Below, piece by piece: positions 1 through 9,891 of a stretch of DNA of 54,071 nt; position 1 is the stretch's first letter; each line of letters starts with the position of its first letter. Under the pieces are notes generated by a model. It saw only the letters and a list, made by a program, of their open reading frames with translations, was not told where the DNA came from and did no database searches. The stretch covers positions 1 to 54,071 of the forward strand of contig JAAYTM010000028.1 of assembly GCA_012518015.1 (NCBI GenBank), given 5' to 3'. The DNA comes from Synergistaceae bacterium. GTDB taxonomy: Bacteria > Synergistota > Synergistia > Synergistales > Acetomicrobiaceae. The position numbers and the translations under genes were made by a program.

Positions 1-819
1 GAGTGTGGAGTCCACTTCGGGCATCAGACTCGAAGATGGGATCCAAAGATGAAGCCCTATATTTTTACGGAGCGCAACGGTATTTACATAATAGATCTAC
101 AAAAGACCGTCAAGGCTATTGAGAGGGCATATGATTTCTTGAGGGAGGTTGCCAAAGGAGGAGGTTCTGTCCTCTTTGTTGGCACTAAGCGTCAGGCCCA
201 AGAGACGATTCGAGAGGAAGCGGAGCGTTGTGGCCAGTTTTATATTAATCAAAGATGGCTGGGTGGTTTGCTTACCAACTTCTCGACCATTTCAAAGAGA
301 GTTCGCCGCATGATTGAGCTCCAAGAGATGGAGGAAAAAGGAGAATTTCTGAAATATCCGAAGAAAGAAGCAATCAAGCTTCGCAAAGAAAAAGAAAGAC
401 TTGAGAAGTATTTAATCGGAATTAGAGATATGCGAGATTTGCCTGACGCCTTGTTCGTGGTAGATCCGCGCAGGGAGTACATCGCGGTTGCTGAAGCCAG
501 AAGGCTTTACATCCCTATAATCTCTATCGTTGATACCAACTGTGATCCGACGGTGGTCGATTTTCCCATACCTGGAAACGATGACGCTATCAGGGCTATC
601 AGGTTGATAACACAATTAATGGCTGATGCTATTATCGAAGGACGCCAGGGTGTCGATAGCATGGCGGCTCAAAAAGAGGTAGTATCAGTAGGCCCTGATG
701 ATGAGGAGCCATCGGAAGAGATTGAGGTAAGGGAAAAATTGCGCGAAGTTTACGGTGAATTTGAAGAAGAACTTGTCGAAGATGAACTTGAAGAGCGCAA
801 AGGCTGGAAGGAGGAATAA
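1..819 (+). CDS. rpsB: 30S ribosomal protein S2 (5' end truncated by window edge)
   Basis: Frame 1 is open from base 1 ([36 protein letters not shown]), characteristic S2 sequence; followed by tsf-pyrH-frr as in the canonical operon. Confidence 0.97.
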   Translation, partial: ECGVHFGHQTRRWDPKMKPYIFTERNGIYIIDLQKTVKAIERAYDFLREVAKGGGSVLFVGTKRQAQETIREEAERCGQFYINQRWLGGLLTNFSTISKRVRRMIELQEMEEKGEFLKYPKKEAIKLRKEKERLEKYLIGIRDMRDLPDALFVVDPRREYIAVAEARRLYIPIISIVDTNCDPTVVDFPIPGNDDAIRAIRLITQLMADAIIEGRQGVDSMAAQKEVVSVGPDDEEPSEEIEVREKLREVYGEFEEELVEDELEERKGWKEE

Positions 820-822
820 TAA

Positions 823-1416
823 ATGGCCGTGAATACAAAGCTTGTCAAAGAGCTGCGGGAACGCACCGGTGCGGGTATACTAGACTGCAAAAAAGCCTTA
901 GAAGAATGTGGGGAAGATGTAGAAAAGGCCATAGACTACCTCAGGGAAAAAGGCATTGCTAAGGCCGCTAAAAAAGCCGGGAGGGCTGCAACCGAGGGAT
1001 TAGTATTCAGTTATATACACATGACTGGTAAGATTGGCACGCTTCTTGAACTAAACTGCGAGACGGATTTTGTGGCCAGGACCGACGAATTTCAAACGCT
1101 GGGCAAGGAGATAGCGATGCATATTGCCGCTGCCTCTCCATACTATATATCCCCTGAGGATGTACCTGCTGAGGATTTAGAACGAGAGAAGGAAATATAT
1201 CGCAAGCAGGCCCTAGAAGAAGGCAAGCCTGAACATATAGTGGATAAGATAGCCGAAGGACGTCTTAAAAAGTTCTATGAAAATACATGCTTGCTTGAAC
1301 AGGCGTGGATAAGGGATCCCGATAAAAAGATCAAGGATCTAATAACCGAAGCGATAGCAAAACTGGGCGAAAACATAGTTATCGGAAGATTTGCCAGGTT
1401 TGCAATAGGGGAATAA
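823..1416 (+). CDS. tsf: Elongation factor Ts
   Basis: [52 protein letters not shown] is the EF-Ts N-terminal signature. Confidence 0.97.
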   Translation: MAVNTKLVKELRERTGAGILDCKKALEECGEDVEKAIDYLREKGIAKAAKKAGRAATEGLVFSYIHMTGKIGTLLELNCETDFVARTDEFQTLGKEIAMHIAAASPYYISPEDVPAEDLEREKEIYRKQALEEGKPEHIVDKIAEGRLKKFYENTCLLEQAWIRDPDKKIKDLITEAIAKLGENIVIGRFARFAIGE

Positions 1417-1429
1417 TTAGAAATATGTT

Positions 1430-1465
1430 GAGGGGTTGGGCTTTCCTGACCCCTCTTTAATTTAA
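1430..1465 (+). terminator. Hairpin terminator/attenuator between tsf and pyrH
   Basis: GAGGGGT ... ACCCCTC followed by a T-rich stretch (TTTAATTTAA). Confidence 0.6.
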
Positions 1466-1495
1466 TAAACATACAACATTGGAGGTTGACGCGCT

Positions 1496-2251
1496 TTGGG
1501 GTGCGATAATTTCAGGTATAAGCGTATACTGCTGAAGTTATCCGGTGAAGTTTTGGCCGGCGATAAATCGTTTGGCATTGACTTTGATGCTGTTGCCAAA
1601 ATCTCAAAGGAAATAGTTGAGGTGGCCCAGCATGGGATTCAAATAGCGATGGTAGTAGGAGGCGGCAACATTTTTCGGGGCTCTCAAGCTGCGGCCGTTG
1701 GGATGGACAGACCACAGGCAGATTACATGGGCATGCTCGCAACCGTTATAAACGCACTGGCTTTACAGGATAATTTGGAGCGTTTGGGTTTGCCCACAAG
1801 GGTTCAGACAGCTGTGAACATGCAGGAAATTGCTGAGCCTTTTATTAGGAGGCGCGCCTTGAGACACTTGGAAAAAGGGCGCGTGGTTATTTTTGCGGCT
1901 GGAACGGGATCTCCTTACTTTTCAACTGATACGGCAGCTTCGCTTCGTGCAGCAGAGGTTGGAGCGGATTGTTTGCTTAAAGCCACAAAAGTAGAAGGCA
2001 TTTACGACAAAGATCCGATGAAGTATGAAGATGCAAAAAAACTGTCATTTGTGACGTACCTGGAGGCATTAAGCAAACAGCTTAAGATCATGGATGCTAC
2101 GGCCTTTTCGCTTTGCATGGAAAATTCAATTCCCATCATAGTTTTTGATATACTTCAAGAGGGAAACCTTAAAAGGTTATTGATAGATGGCGAACCAATA
2201 GGCACGTTAGTTTCTGCGAGAGGGGGGAGTGGTGGTTATGGCTGTGGATAG
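1496..2251 (+). CDS. pyrH: UMP kinase
   Basis: [22 protein letters not shown]...[10 protein letters not shown]...[18 protein letters not shown] start; canonical position. Confidence 0.95.
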   Translation: MGCDNFRYKRILLKLSGEVLAGDKSFGIDFDAVAKISKEIVEVAQHGIQIAMVVGGGNIFRGSQAAAVGMDRPQADYMGMLATVINALALQDNLERLGLPTRVQTAVNMQEIAEPFIRRRALRHLEKGRVVIFAAGTGSPYFSTDTAASLRAAEVGADCLLKATKVEGIYDKDPMKYEDAKKLSFVTYLEALSKQLKIMDATAFSLCMENSIPIIVFDILQEGNLKRLLIDGEPIGTLVSARGGSGGYGCG

Positions 2252-2801
2252 GAAAATTTTAAAGGATATGCGAGAATCGATGAAAAAAGCCGTTGAGCAT
2301 TTTAAGTCAGAGATGGTTGGCATACGTGCTGGGCGAGCCCATCCCGCTTTGGTTGAAAACATTAAGGCGGATTATTATGGAGTACCAACGCCTATCAAAC
2401 AGATGGGGACCATATCTATACCTGAACCGCGACAAATCCTGATATCCCTTTGGGATAAGACGGCAATAAAAGCCGTTGAAAAGGCCATACAAGCATCGCA
2501 GCTTGGTGTAATGCCTCAAGTAGATGGGGAAAACATTAGAATCACACTGCCGGAACTGACGAAGGAAAGAAGGGTAGAGCTATCGCGATTAGTGAAAAAA
2601 TTTGCCGAGGAAGCCAGAATTGCTATAAGGAACATAAGGCGCGAAGTCCTAGATGAATTGAGGCGGCAGGAAAAAGAAGGGGAAATCAGCGAGGACGAAC
2701 TTAAGCGCCTTCAACAGGAAGTGCAAGATATAACGGATGAATATATCGAAATGGTGAACAAAATATTGGAAGAAAAAGAAAAGGAAATCTTGGAAGGTTA
2801 G
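2238..2801 (+). CDS. frr: Ribosome recycling factor
   Basis: [34 protein letters not shown]; start chosen at ATG 2238, overlapping pyrH by 14 bp. Confidence 0.96.
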   Translation: MAVDRKILKDMRESMKKAVEHFKSEMVGIRAGRAHPALVENIKADYYGVPTPIKQMGTISIPEPRQILISLWDKTAIKAVEKAIQASQLGVMPQVDGENIRITLPELTKERRVELSRLVKKFAEEARIAIRNIRREVLDELRRQEKEGEISEDELKRLQQEVQDITDEYIEMVNKILEEKEKEILEG

Positions 2802-2862
2802 CACAACCAACTCCCGTCGAATATTTTATAAAATAAAAGCCCTTGGCAATGGAGGGTTCAAA

Positions 2863-3831
2863 GTGACAGAAAAGGTGGTAGTCGCCTTAGGAGGCAACGC
2901 AATACTTCAAAGTGGACAAGAGGGAACCTTTGAGGAACAGATGGAAAATGTTAAGTCCACTGCTATGCAAATAGTGAGGATGCTTGAAGCAGGTTATGAG
3001 GTGGTAGTCACTCATGGCAACGGACCACAAGTAGGCGCGATCTTGATTCAAAACGAAGCGGGAAGCAACTTGGTGCCGCCAATGCCTATGGACGTATGTG
3101 GGGCCGAGAGTCAAGGCATGATAGGTTATATGTTGTGCCAGGCTTTAAAAAACTGCATGCTTGGTAAAAAGTTAAAAGGGTGGGAACCTTGTTGTGTCGT
3201 GACGCAGGTCGAAGTTGACCCCGATGACCCTGCCTTTGTCAATCCTACCAAGCCGGTAGGGCCTTTCTATACCGCCGAGGAAGCTGAAAAGAGGATGATC
3301 GAGAAGGGCGAAGTATGGATCGAAGATTCGGGGAGGGGATGGCGCCGTGTTGTTCCTTCGCCAGATCCGAAACATATCGTCGAAATAGAAGGGATCAGGC
3401 ACTTATTTGACGAGAGGTTTTTAGTCATAGCCTGTGGCGGAGGCGGGATTCCCGTCATTAAGAAAAAAGATGGCACTTACCAAGGTGTAGAGGCTGTAAT
3501 TGATAAAGACCTTGCAGGTGAAAGGTTGGCCCAAGAAGTTGGAGCCGATATATTCATGATTCTAACGGATGTTCCCAAAGTTGCCATCAATTTCAAAAAA
3601 CCCAACGAAAAATGGCTCGACGTAGTGACTCCCGAAGAACTAAGAGCTTACGAGGCTGAAGGTCACTTTAAAACCGGGAGCATGGAACCCAAAGTCAAAG
3701 CTGTCATTAGGTTCATAGAAAATGGAGGCAAAAGAGCAATAATCGCTAAGTTGGACTCCGCTTTGGAAGCTTTAAAAGGCGAGACGGGGACTCAGATAGT
3801 TTCTGTTAAAGAAAAAAGTTCCATATTGTAA
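2863..3831 (+). CDS. arcC: Carbamate kinase
   Basis: [26 protein letters not shown]...[11 protein letters not shown]; amino acid kinase fold with carbamate kinase signature. Confidence 0.93.
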   Translation: MTEKVVVALGGNAILQSGQEGTFEEQMENVKSTAMQIVRMLEAGYEVVVTHGNGPQVGAILIQNEAGSNLVPPMPMDVCGAESQGMIGYMLCQALKNCMLGKKLKGWEPCCVVTQVEVDPDDPAFVNPTKPVGPFYTAEEAEKRMIEKGEVWIEDSGRGWRRVVPSPDPKHIVEIEGIRHLFDERFLVIACGGGGIPVIKKKDGTYQGVEAVIDKDLAGERLAQEVGADIFMILTDVPKVAINFKKPNEKWLDVVTPEELRAYEAEGHFKTGSMEPKVKAVIRFIENGGKRAIIAKLDSALEALKGETGTQIVSVKEKSSIL

Positions 3832-3876
3832 TAAATTTGTAATAAATTGTATTGTAATGATAAGAAGTTTAAAATT

Positions 3877-3935
3877 AAAAACCGCGAGGAGGTTGTTTTT
3901 TAACGGCGACAAACCTAATGCCTCGCGGTTTTTTG
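3877..3935. terminator. Bidirectional terminator between convergent arcC and aminotransferase
   Basis: AAAACCGCGAGG ... CCTCGCGGTTTTTT, flanked by A-run and T-run. Confidence 0.75.
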
Positions 3936-3958
3936 CGTCAAGTAAGTCTTTACTTGCG

Positions 3959-5152
3959 TTATCTTATAGTCGCTACCATCTCCTTGAAGCGCCTTATTCC
4001 CTCTTCTATTTCTTCCATTGAATTGGCGTAAGAGAACCTTACGAACCCAGGAACCAGGAAGGCGCTACCTGGAACTATGGCTATATATTTACTCTCCAGG
4101 GCCATCTCGCAAAATTTGACGTCATCGTCAATAGTTTTACCTTCGTACGTCTTTCCTAAGCAGTTTCTGATATCTACAAACACGTAAAAGGCCCCTTTCG
4201 GTTCCACAAGTGTTATGTTAGGTATTTCACGGAGCAAGGAGACCATCTTTTTTCGCCTTTCATCGAATGCCTTGTGCATCTTCTTTACGTCTTCCTCGGC
4301 TCCTCTTAGGGCTCCAAGCGCGGCCCATTGGGCGATGGAACAAGGATTCGAAGTAAGATGGCCCTGAAAGTCGCCGATCTTTGACATGGCCTCCTGTGGG
4401 CCAAGTGCATAACCAATTCTCCAACCGGTCATTGCGTAAGCTTTACTGGCTCCATTGATTAATATTGTGCGATCGCGCAATCTGGAATCCAGCGAAACGA
4501 TGTTTATGTGTTCTAGTTCGTCGTAGACCAGCCTTTCGTATATTTCGTCGTAAATGATCCACAAGTCGTGTTTGACGACTAAGTCAGCTATAGCTTGTAA
4601 AGTTTCTTCGGGATACACGACGCCTACCGGATTAGAAGGCGTGTTGATTATCATGCCTCGTGTGTTGGGGGTCAGCGAAGCCTCAATACTTGAAGGAGAG
4701 GGCAAAAAATTCGATTGGGTGGTATCAATAATTACGGGTTTTCCGCCACATAGCTTAATCTGTTCGACGTAGCTCACCCACGCCGGAGCAAATATCAAAA
4801 CTTCATCGCCAGGATCCACAAAACATCCAAGCGACTCAAAAATGAGGGGTTTTGCGCCGGAACCAATGATCACTTCCTTGCTTGGGTTATATTTAAGGCC
4901 AAAGCGCCTTTCGTAGTACTTGGCCACTTCTTCTTTCAGTTCCGGTATTCCGGTTGCGGGTGTATAGTGAGTTTCTCCCTTATCTATAGCTTCTTTTGCT
5001 GCGTCAAGCGCAGCCTTTGGAGAGGTGAAATCCGGTTCGCCCGCACCAAAGGATATTACTGGTTTTCCTTCGCGCTTCATGGCCTTGGCTTTTCCGCTGA
5101 TGGCCAAAGTCGCGGATGGCTCCATGTTTTTTGCCCTTGTCGAAAACTTCAT
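3959..5152 (-). CDS. Pyridoxal-phosphate class I/II aminotransferase (aspartate aminotransferase-like)
   Basis: VISFGAGEPDFTSPKAALDAAKEAI, SGAKPLIFESL, NTPSNPVG, GASKAYAMTGWRIGYA (PLP lysine). Confidence 0.92.
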   Translation of the reverse strand: MKFSTRAKNMEPSATLAISGKAKAMKREGKPVISFGAGEPDFTSPKAALDAAKEAIDKGETHYTPATGIPELKEEVAKYYERRFGLKYNPSKEVIIGSGAKPLIFESLGCFVDPGDEVLIFAPAWVSYVEQIKLCGGKPVIIDTTQSNFLPSPSSIEASLTPNTRGMIINTPSNPVGVVYPEETLQAIADLVVKHDLWIIYDEIYERLVYDELEHINIVSLDSRLRDRTILINGASKAYAMTGWRIGYALGPQEAMSKIGDFQGHLTSNPCSIAQWAALGALRGAEEDVKKMHKAFDERRKKMVSLLREIPNITLVEPKGAFYVFVDIRNCLGKTYEGKTIDDDVKFCEMALESKYIAIVPGSAFLVPGFVRFSYANSMEEIEEGIRRFKEMVATIR

Positions 5153-5413
5153 CGAAACATCCCTCCTGAAATTGCATGCTATTATTATGTATTATAAAGC
5201 ATTTACTCATCTTGAGCTATTTTGTTAAAAAGCCCGATTAAGTAAAAAATCGCCTATTATGATATTATCTGGTTAAAATAAAGGATATTGTTTAATCTAA
5301 GGCAAGTTGCTTGTAACCGGTTAAATGTGAATTTAGGCCCTATCCGCTCGAGGAAAACGATCATACGTGGTAAAATAAGCTTACCATTGCACCGGAAATG
5401 ACTGGAGGCGATA

Positions 5414-5950
5414 TTGATGGATATAAGGTTTGTCACGCGCAATGTTAATATTTCGGACACATCTAAGGCCTATATGGAGTCGAAACTATCCAAGCTTGAG
5501 AAATTCTTTGATCGTATTTTGGACACCCAAGTTGTTGTCAGTTACACCCGCGGAATGCATGTAGTTGAGATAACTTCAGATGTCAATGGTGTCATAATGA
5601 GGGGTGAGGATTATGCTCCCGATATCCGCAAAGCCTTTGACAAAGCGTTAAAAAATATCGAGAGGCAAATCAAGCGTCACAAATCCTATCTCCAAGACAG
5701 AGTTCAACTAAAAACTCACGATATTTCCTTCGGATTAGAACCTGCTGATACTCGTCCCGTAGAGGAGGAAGCTATATTTTTTGAAAGAAGAAAACGAGTA
5801 CCCATTAAGGCTATGACACCAGAAGAGGCAACATTGCAGATGAACCTGCTTGGTCATGACTTCTTCGTCTTCAGAAATGCCGACACGGGATTGATAAACG
5901 TGGTTTACAGAAGAAAAAGTGGAGGCTATGGTTTGATCGAACCCGAATAG
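5414..5950 (+). CDS. hpf: Long-form ribosome hibernation promoting factor
   Basis: IRFVTRNVNISDTSKAYMESKLSKLEKFFDRI...; C-terminal KAMTPEEATLQMNLLGHDFFVFRNADTGLINVVYRRKSGGYGLIEP. Confidence 0.93.
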   Translation: MMDIRFVTRNVNISDTSKAYMESKLSKLEKFFDRILDTQVVVSYTRGMHVVEITSDVNGVIMRGEDYAPDIRKAFDKALKNIERQIKRHKSYLQDRVQLKTHDISFGLEPADTRPVEEEAIFFERRKRVPIKAMTPEEATLQMNLLGHDFFVFRNADTGLINVVYRRKSGGYGLIEPE

Positions 5951-5987
5951 TAAATGTGGACTTTAGAGCCGACAATTTAAAATTCAC

Positions 5988-6018
5988 CTAAGGGGGCGAT
6001 CAGCCCCCCTTAATTTTG
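5988..6018 (+). terminator. Rho-independent terminator after hpf
   Basis: AAGGGGGCGATCAGCCCCCCTTAATTTT. Confidence 0.7.
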
Positions 6019-6048
6019 GTATAAAATCGAACTGGTAGGTGCAGTCAT

Positions 6049-6417
6049 ATGCATGAAATGTCTATTGTAGAGGCGTTGATGGAACAAATAACTAAAATGG
6101 CTCAAGAACAAAATTGGGAAGCTGTTACTCGTGTGCGACTAAAGGTAGGAGCTATGCGTCAAATTGTGCCTGATATACTTGTGTTCTGTTTTAACGTAGC
6201 TTCAAAGGGCACCATAATGGAAGGTGCAATACTTGAGATGGAAGAAGTTCCTTTGCGCGTTAAGTGTGAAGGTTGTGGCCATATATGGAATGACAAGGAG
6301 TTTTTAGGTTTGTGTCCTGAGTGTGGTTCTATCGATGTAAACGTCTTAGGTGGAATGGAACTTGAGTTGACTAACTTGGAGGTGGAAGTAAAACATGCCA
6401 AAGCTCGTGAACATTAA
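6049..6417 (+). CDS. hypA: Hydrogenase nickel incorporation protein HypA
   Basis: MHEMSIVEALMEQI N-terminus and zinc site CEGCGHIW...CPECGS. Confidence 0.95.
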   Translation: MHEMSIVEALMEQITKMAQEQNWEAVTRVRLKVGAMRQIVPDILVFCFNVASKGTIMEGAILEMEEVPLRVKCEGCGHIWNDKEFLGLCPECGSIDVNVLGGMELELTNLEVEVKHAKAREH

Positions 6418-7054
6418 AAAGTCCGTGATGGCGGCGGACGAAGAACACGCTTCTTTTATTAGGAACATAATGCGTGAAAAGGGAATATTGATGATAAACA
6501 TGATAGGTTCTCCCGGATCGGGCAAGACTACAGTGCTGGAGAAGTTATTGCCAGCATTGGATTTGAGATGCGCAGTTATAGAGGGGGACGTTGCAACATC
6601 TAAGGATGCTGAACGCATTGCCGCTACAGGAACGCCGGTAGTTCAGATAAATACCCAGGGAGGATGTCACCTGGAGGCCCATTTAGTGAGGAAAGCCTTG
6701 CAGGATATACCGATTGATGATATAGATGTCCTTTTCGTCGAAAATGTCGGAAATTTGGTATGCCCAGCGGAGTTTGACCTGGGTGAATCCTTTAAAATGG
6801 CCATTTCAAGCGTTCCCGAAGGTGACGACAAGCCCCTCAAATATCCCTCATTATTTCACAAGGCGAGGGCTGTGCTGCTTACAAAGGTGGACCTACTGCC
6901 CTTTATAAAGTTTGATAAATCAACTTTCTGGAATGACGTAAAAAAGCTAAATCCGAAGGCGTCGAGGTTTGAACTCGCAGCGCTGGAAGACAAAGGTGTG
7001 GATGAATTAGTTAATTCCATAAAGGATTGGTTAAACGAGGTAAGGGGAAATTAA
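6395..7054 (+). CDS. hypB: Hydrogenase nickel incorporation GTPase HypB
   Basis: MINMIGSPGSGKTTVLEKLLP P-loop; VIEGDVATSKDAERI; QINTQGGCHLEAHLV; no His-rich N-terminus. Confidence 0.95.
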   Translation: MPKLVNIKKSVMAADEEHASFIRNIMREKGILMINMIGSPGSGKTTVLEKLLPALDLRCAVIEGDVATSKDAERIAATGTPVVQINTQGGCHLEAHLVRKALQDIPIDDIDVLFVENVGNLVCPAEFDLGESFKMAISSVPEGDDKPLKYPSLFHKARAVLLTKVDLLPFIKFDKSTFWNDVKKLNPKASRFELAALEDKGVDELVNSIKDWLNEVRGN

Positions 7055-7055
7055 G

Positions 7056-9041
7056 TTGCAAGTTGAAGAGCTTCTTTCTCATTTGAACCCAAAACAAAGG
7101 GAAGCAGTTTTATACGACAAGGGCCCTCTTTTGGTTTTAGCTGGTGCCGGAAGCGGGAAGACGAGGGTGTTGACCTACAAGTTCGCCTACCTGGTTGCCT
7201 CCGGCCTTGCCTCGCCATGGCAGATTTTAGCGGTTACCTTTACCAATAAGGCTGCCAAAGAGATGAAAGACAGGGTTCAAAGCCTTTTGGGATCAAGTTT
7301 TAAAAATTTACATATTTCGACTTTTCATTCCTATGGCGTGGAACTTCTTTATCGCTATTCGAAGGAGACCCAAGATGTTGGGATAAAGGTTCCTTTTACA
7401 GTTTTCGATAAAGGCGATTCTAAAAAGGTAGTGGAAAAGCTAATGAGGGATTTCAATATTGACAAAAAGCGGTTTGACGCGATATTTATCCTGGATATGA
7501 TCTCAAGGGCTAAGGCAAATGCCGATCCGAAATCGCTTTTATCGGATGTTACGCTTGAGACAAGGTGGCGAGAATTTTACGATGCCTACAACGAGGAACT
7601 TCGAAGGCAGGGGGCAGTTGACTTCGATGATTTGCTTCTTTTGCCCCTACACTTGTTCAGCGTGAATGAAAGAGTGCTTGCAAAGGAGCGAGCACGTTTC
7701 AAGTGGGTACTCGTTGACGAATATCAAGACGTAAATCCGCCTCAGTATAAGCTTATCAAGATGCTGGCCAAATCTGGCAACATTATGGTTGTAGGCGATC
7801 CCGATCAGTCCATTTACGGATGGCGTGGGGCTAATATGTCCATAATAATGAACTTCGAGCACGATTTTCCCGGAGCTAAGGTGATCACCCTTGATCAAAA
7901 TTATAGGTCCACTGGCATGATCCTTGATGCTGCAAACGCAGTGATCAAGCATAATGCTGAAAGAAGACCTAAAGATCTGTGGACTGCAAATCAAAGAGGC
8001 ACCCCTGTCATGGTATATTTGGCAGGAAGCGACCGCCTCGAAGCGCAATTTATAGCTGACGAAATCAGAAAGCTGTGTCATTCGGGATATTCTTACGATG
8101 ATATAGCTGTACTTTATAGGATCAATGCCATGAGCCGAAGCTACGAACAGAACCTCATAAGTAGTGGCATTCCCTACAGGATCGTAAGAGGCGTTTCCTT
8201 CTATGAAAGAAGGGAAGTAAAAGACGTCTTATCTTACATGAGGCTGGCAGTTAATCCGGCCGATGGTGCCGCATTGCATAGGATAGGAAACGTGCCTGCC
8301 AGGGGTCTTGGTATAAAGAGTTTGGCGGCGCTGGAAAATTTCATCGCGAGCACGTCCTTGCAATATGCGAATCCCTTAGATCTATGGAAGGAACTTTCTT
8401 TAGCCAAAGATTTGCCGCTCAAGGGTAGAGCAAAAGCAGGTGCCAAAGAGATAGCAGATTATATGGTTCAAATATTGTTGCGCTCAAGCGAAATTAAAGA
8501 AGTCATATATTTCATAATGGACGAAATGGGATATGGTTTATATCTGAGGGAGAAATATCCCGACGACTGGGAGTCCAGGGTCGAAAACGTGCACGAGCTT
8601 CTTTCGGTAAGCGTGGAAGGTGGCGATTTGGCCAAGTTTTTATCGATGATCGCTCTTTATTCTGATGCGGATGTCGAAGAAATCGAGGGTAGCAGGGTAA
8701 ACCTGCTTACACTTCACGCCGCTAAGGGACTCGAGTTTCCCATCGTTTTTCTGGTTGGGTTGGAAGAAAACATTTTCCCCCACGCGAGGGCAAAAATGGA
8801 TGACTCGGAGCTGGAAGAAGAAAGAAGATTATGTTATGTGGGGATGACTCGTGCCATGGAAAGGTTGTATTTAACAGGCGCTCAAAGAAGAATGCTGTTT
8901 GGCAACTTGCAGTATAATGCCTTTTCGAGGTTTTTAGAGGAAATCCCCGAGTGCTATAAGAGAGTTTACGATATGGCTTTAGATGAAGAGGTGTTGACTG
9001 ATGTTGGTCATAGGGCTAACTGGAGATATTGGAGCAGGTAA
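7056..9041 (+). CDS. UvrD/PcrA/Rep-family SF1 DNA helicase
   Basis: LNPKQREAVLYDKGPLLVLAGAGSGKTRVLTYK; VDEYQDVNPPQYKLIKML; GDPDQSIYGWRGA; YVGMTRAMERLYLT. Confidence 0.95.
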   Translation: MQVEELLSHLNPKQREAVLYDKGPLLVLAGAGSGKTRVLTYKFAYLVASGLASPWQILAVTFTNKAAKEMKDRVQSLLGSSFKNLHISTFHSYGVELLYRYSKETQDVGIKVPFTVFDKGDSKKVVEKLMRDFNIDKKRFDAIFILDMISRAKANADPKSLLSDVTLETRWREFYDAYNEELRRQGAVDFDDLLLLPLHLFSVNERVLAKERARFKWVLVDEYQDVNPPQYKLIKMLAKSGNIMVVGDPDQSIYGWRGANMSIIMNFEHDFPGAKVITLDQNYRSTGMILDAANAVIKHNAERRPKDLWTANQRGTPVMVYLAGSDRLEAQFIADEIRKLCHSGYSYDDIAVLYRINAMSRSYEQNLISSGIPYRIVRGVSFYERREVKDVLSYMRLAVNPADGAALHRIGNVPARGLGIKSLAALENFIASTSLQYANPLDLWKELSLAKDLPLKGRAKAGAKEIADYMVQILLRSSEIKEVIYFIMDEMGYGLYLREKYPDDWESRVENVHELLSVSVEGGDLAKFLSMIALYSDADVEEIEGSRVNLLTLHAAKGLEFPIVFLVGLEENIFPHARAKMDDSELEEERRLCYVGMTRAMERLYLTGAQRRMLFGNLQYNAFSRFLEEIPECYKRVYDMALDEEVLTDVGHRANWRYWSR

Positions 9042-9891
9042 AAGCACCGTCAGTAGCTTGCTTGAAAGGATGGGAGCCGTTGTTGTAGATGCTGACAAGA
9101 TAGTAAGGCAAATATGGACAAGGCCCGAAATAATAGAGGCGGCAAGCAAACGCTGGGGGAAGGATATATTGGATGAAAATGATCGCATACTACCACATGT
9201 CGTGGCCTCTAAGGCTTTTTATGACGAGACGGAGTATAAATGGTTGTGCGAACTGATTCATCCTTCGGTCATGGTGGAGATGGAAAAGGCGTTATCGGGC
9301 GATAATGGCCTAAAAGTTTTTGAGATACCTTTACTTTTTGAGGTTGGCAAACCTGAGTGGGTAGACTTTGTGGTTTACGTGACCGCTTCTAAAGAAGTAA
9401 GATCAAAAAGAAACCTTATAAGAGGTTTAGACGAAAAGGCCATAGCCTTGAGGGAAAGGTGGCTTTTGCCGGCCGAGGAAAAAAAGAAAATGTCAGATTG
9501 GGTTATAGAAAACGACGGTGACCTGCAATCTTTGAGGGAAAAGGTAGATGCCTTGGGAGATCTTCTTTTAAAGCTTGCCTATCCAATAATGGTTTCAGTA
9601 ACCTGTGGAGGAGAAGAAGAAGCCGTTAATATTGCAAGAGAATGCATTGAAAAAAAGCTAGCCGCGTGTGCCAACATCCATCCCGCAAGAAGCATCTATC
9701 TATGGCAAGAAAATGTTGAAGATGAAGAGGAATGGGAGGTCAGTCTTAAATCTCTTCAATGCAGATTATATCCCTTAAGAAAAACTATCTTGGAAAAGCA
9801 CAGCTATGACACACCTGTTATTCTGGTTCATCCCTTGAAATGGGTGAACCCCAAAGCTTTGCTGTGGCTTAAGGGGGTTTTGGGTATTTGA
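9001..9891 (+). CDS. coaE: Fusion protein: dephospho-CoA kinase (CoaE) + CutA1-like domain
   Basis: N-terminal MLVIGLTGDIGAGKSTVSSLLERMGAVVVDADKI (CoaE); C-terminal IMVSVTCGGEEEAVNIARECIEKKLAACANIHPARSIYLWQENVEDEEEW...KHSYDTPVILVHPLKWVNPKALLWL (CutA). Confidence 0.88.
   Translation: MLVIGLTGDIGAGKSTVSSLLERMGAVVVDADKIVRQIWTRPEIIEAASKRWGKDILDENDRILPHVVASKAFYDETEYKWLCELIHPSVMVEMEKALSGDNGLKVFEIPLLFEVGKPEWVDFVVYVTASKEVRSKRNLIRGLDEKAIALRERWLLPAEEKKKMSDWVIENDGDLQSLREKVDALGDLLLKLAYPIMVSVTCGGEEEAVNIARECIEKKLAACANIHPARSIYLWQENVEDEEEWEVSLKSLQCRLYPLRKTILEKHSYDTPVILVHPLKWVNPKALLWLKGVLGI

Noticed and set aside
249-482. Antisense ORFs from the ORF track (e.g. 249-482, 412-615, 7647-8081, 22431-22856, 43776-44396, 50968-51510)
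   Set aside because: They lie opposite strongly conserved genes, show no recognisable family, and arise from codon structure of the sense gene.
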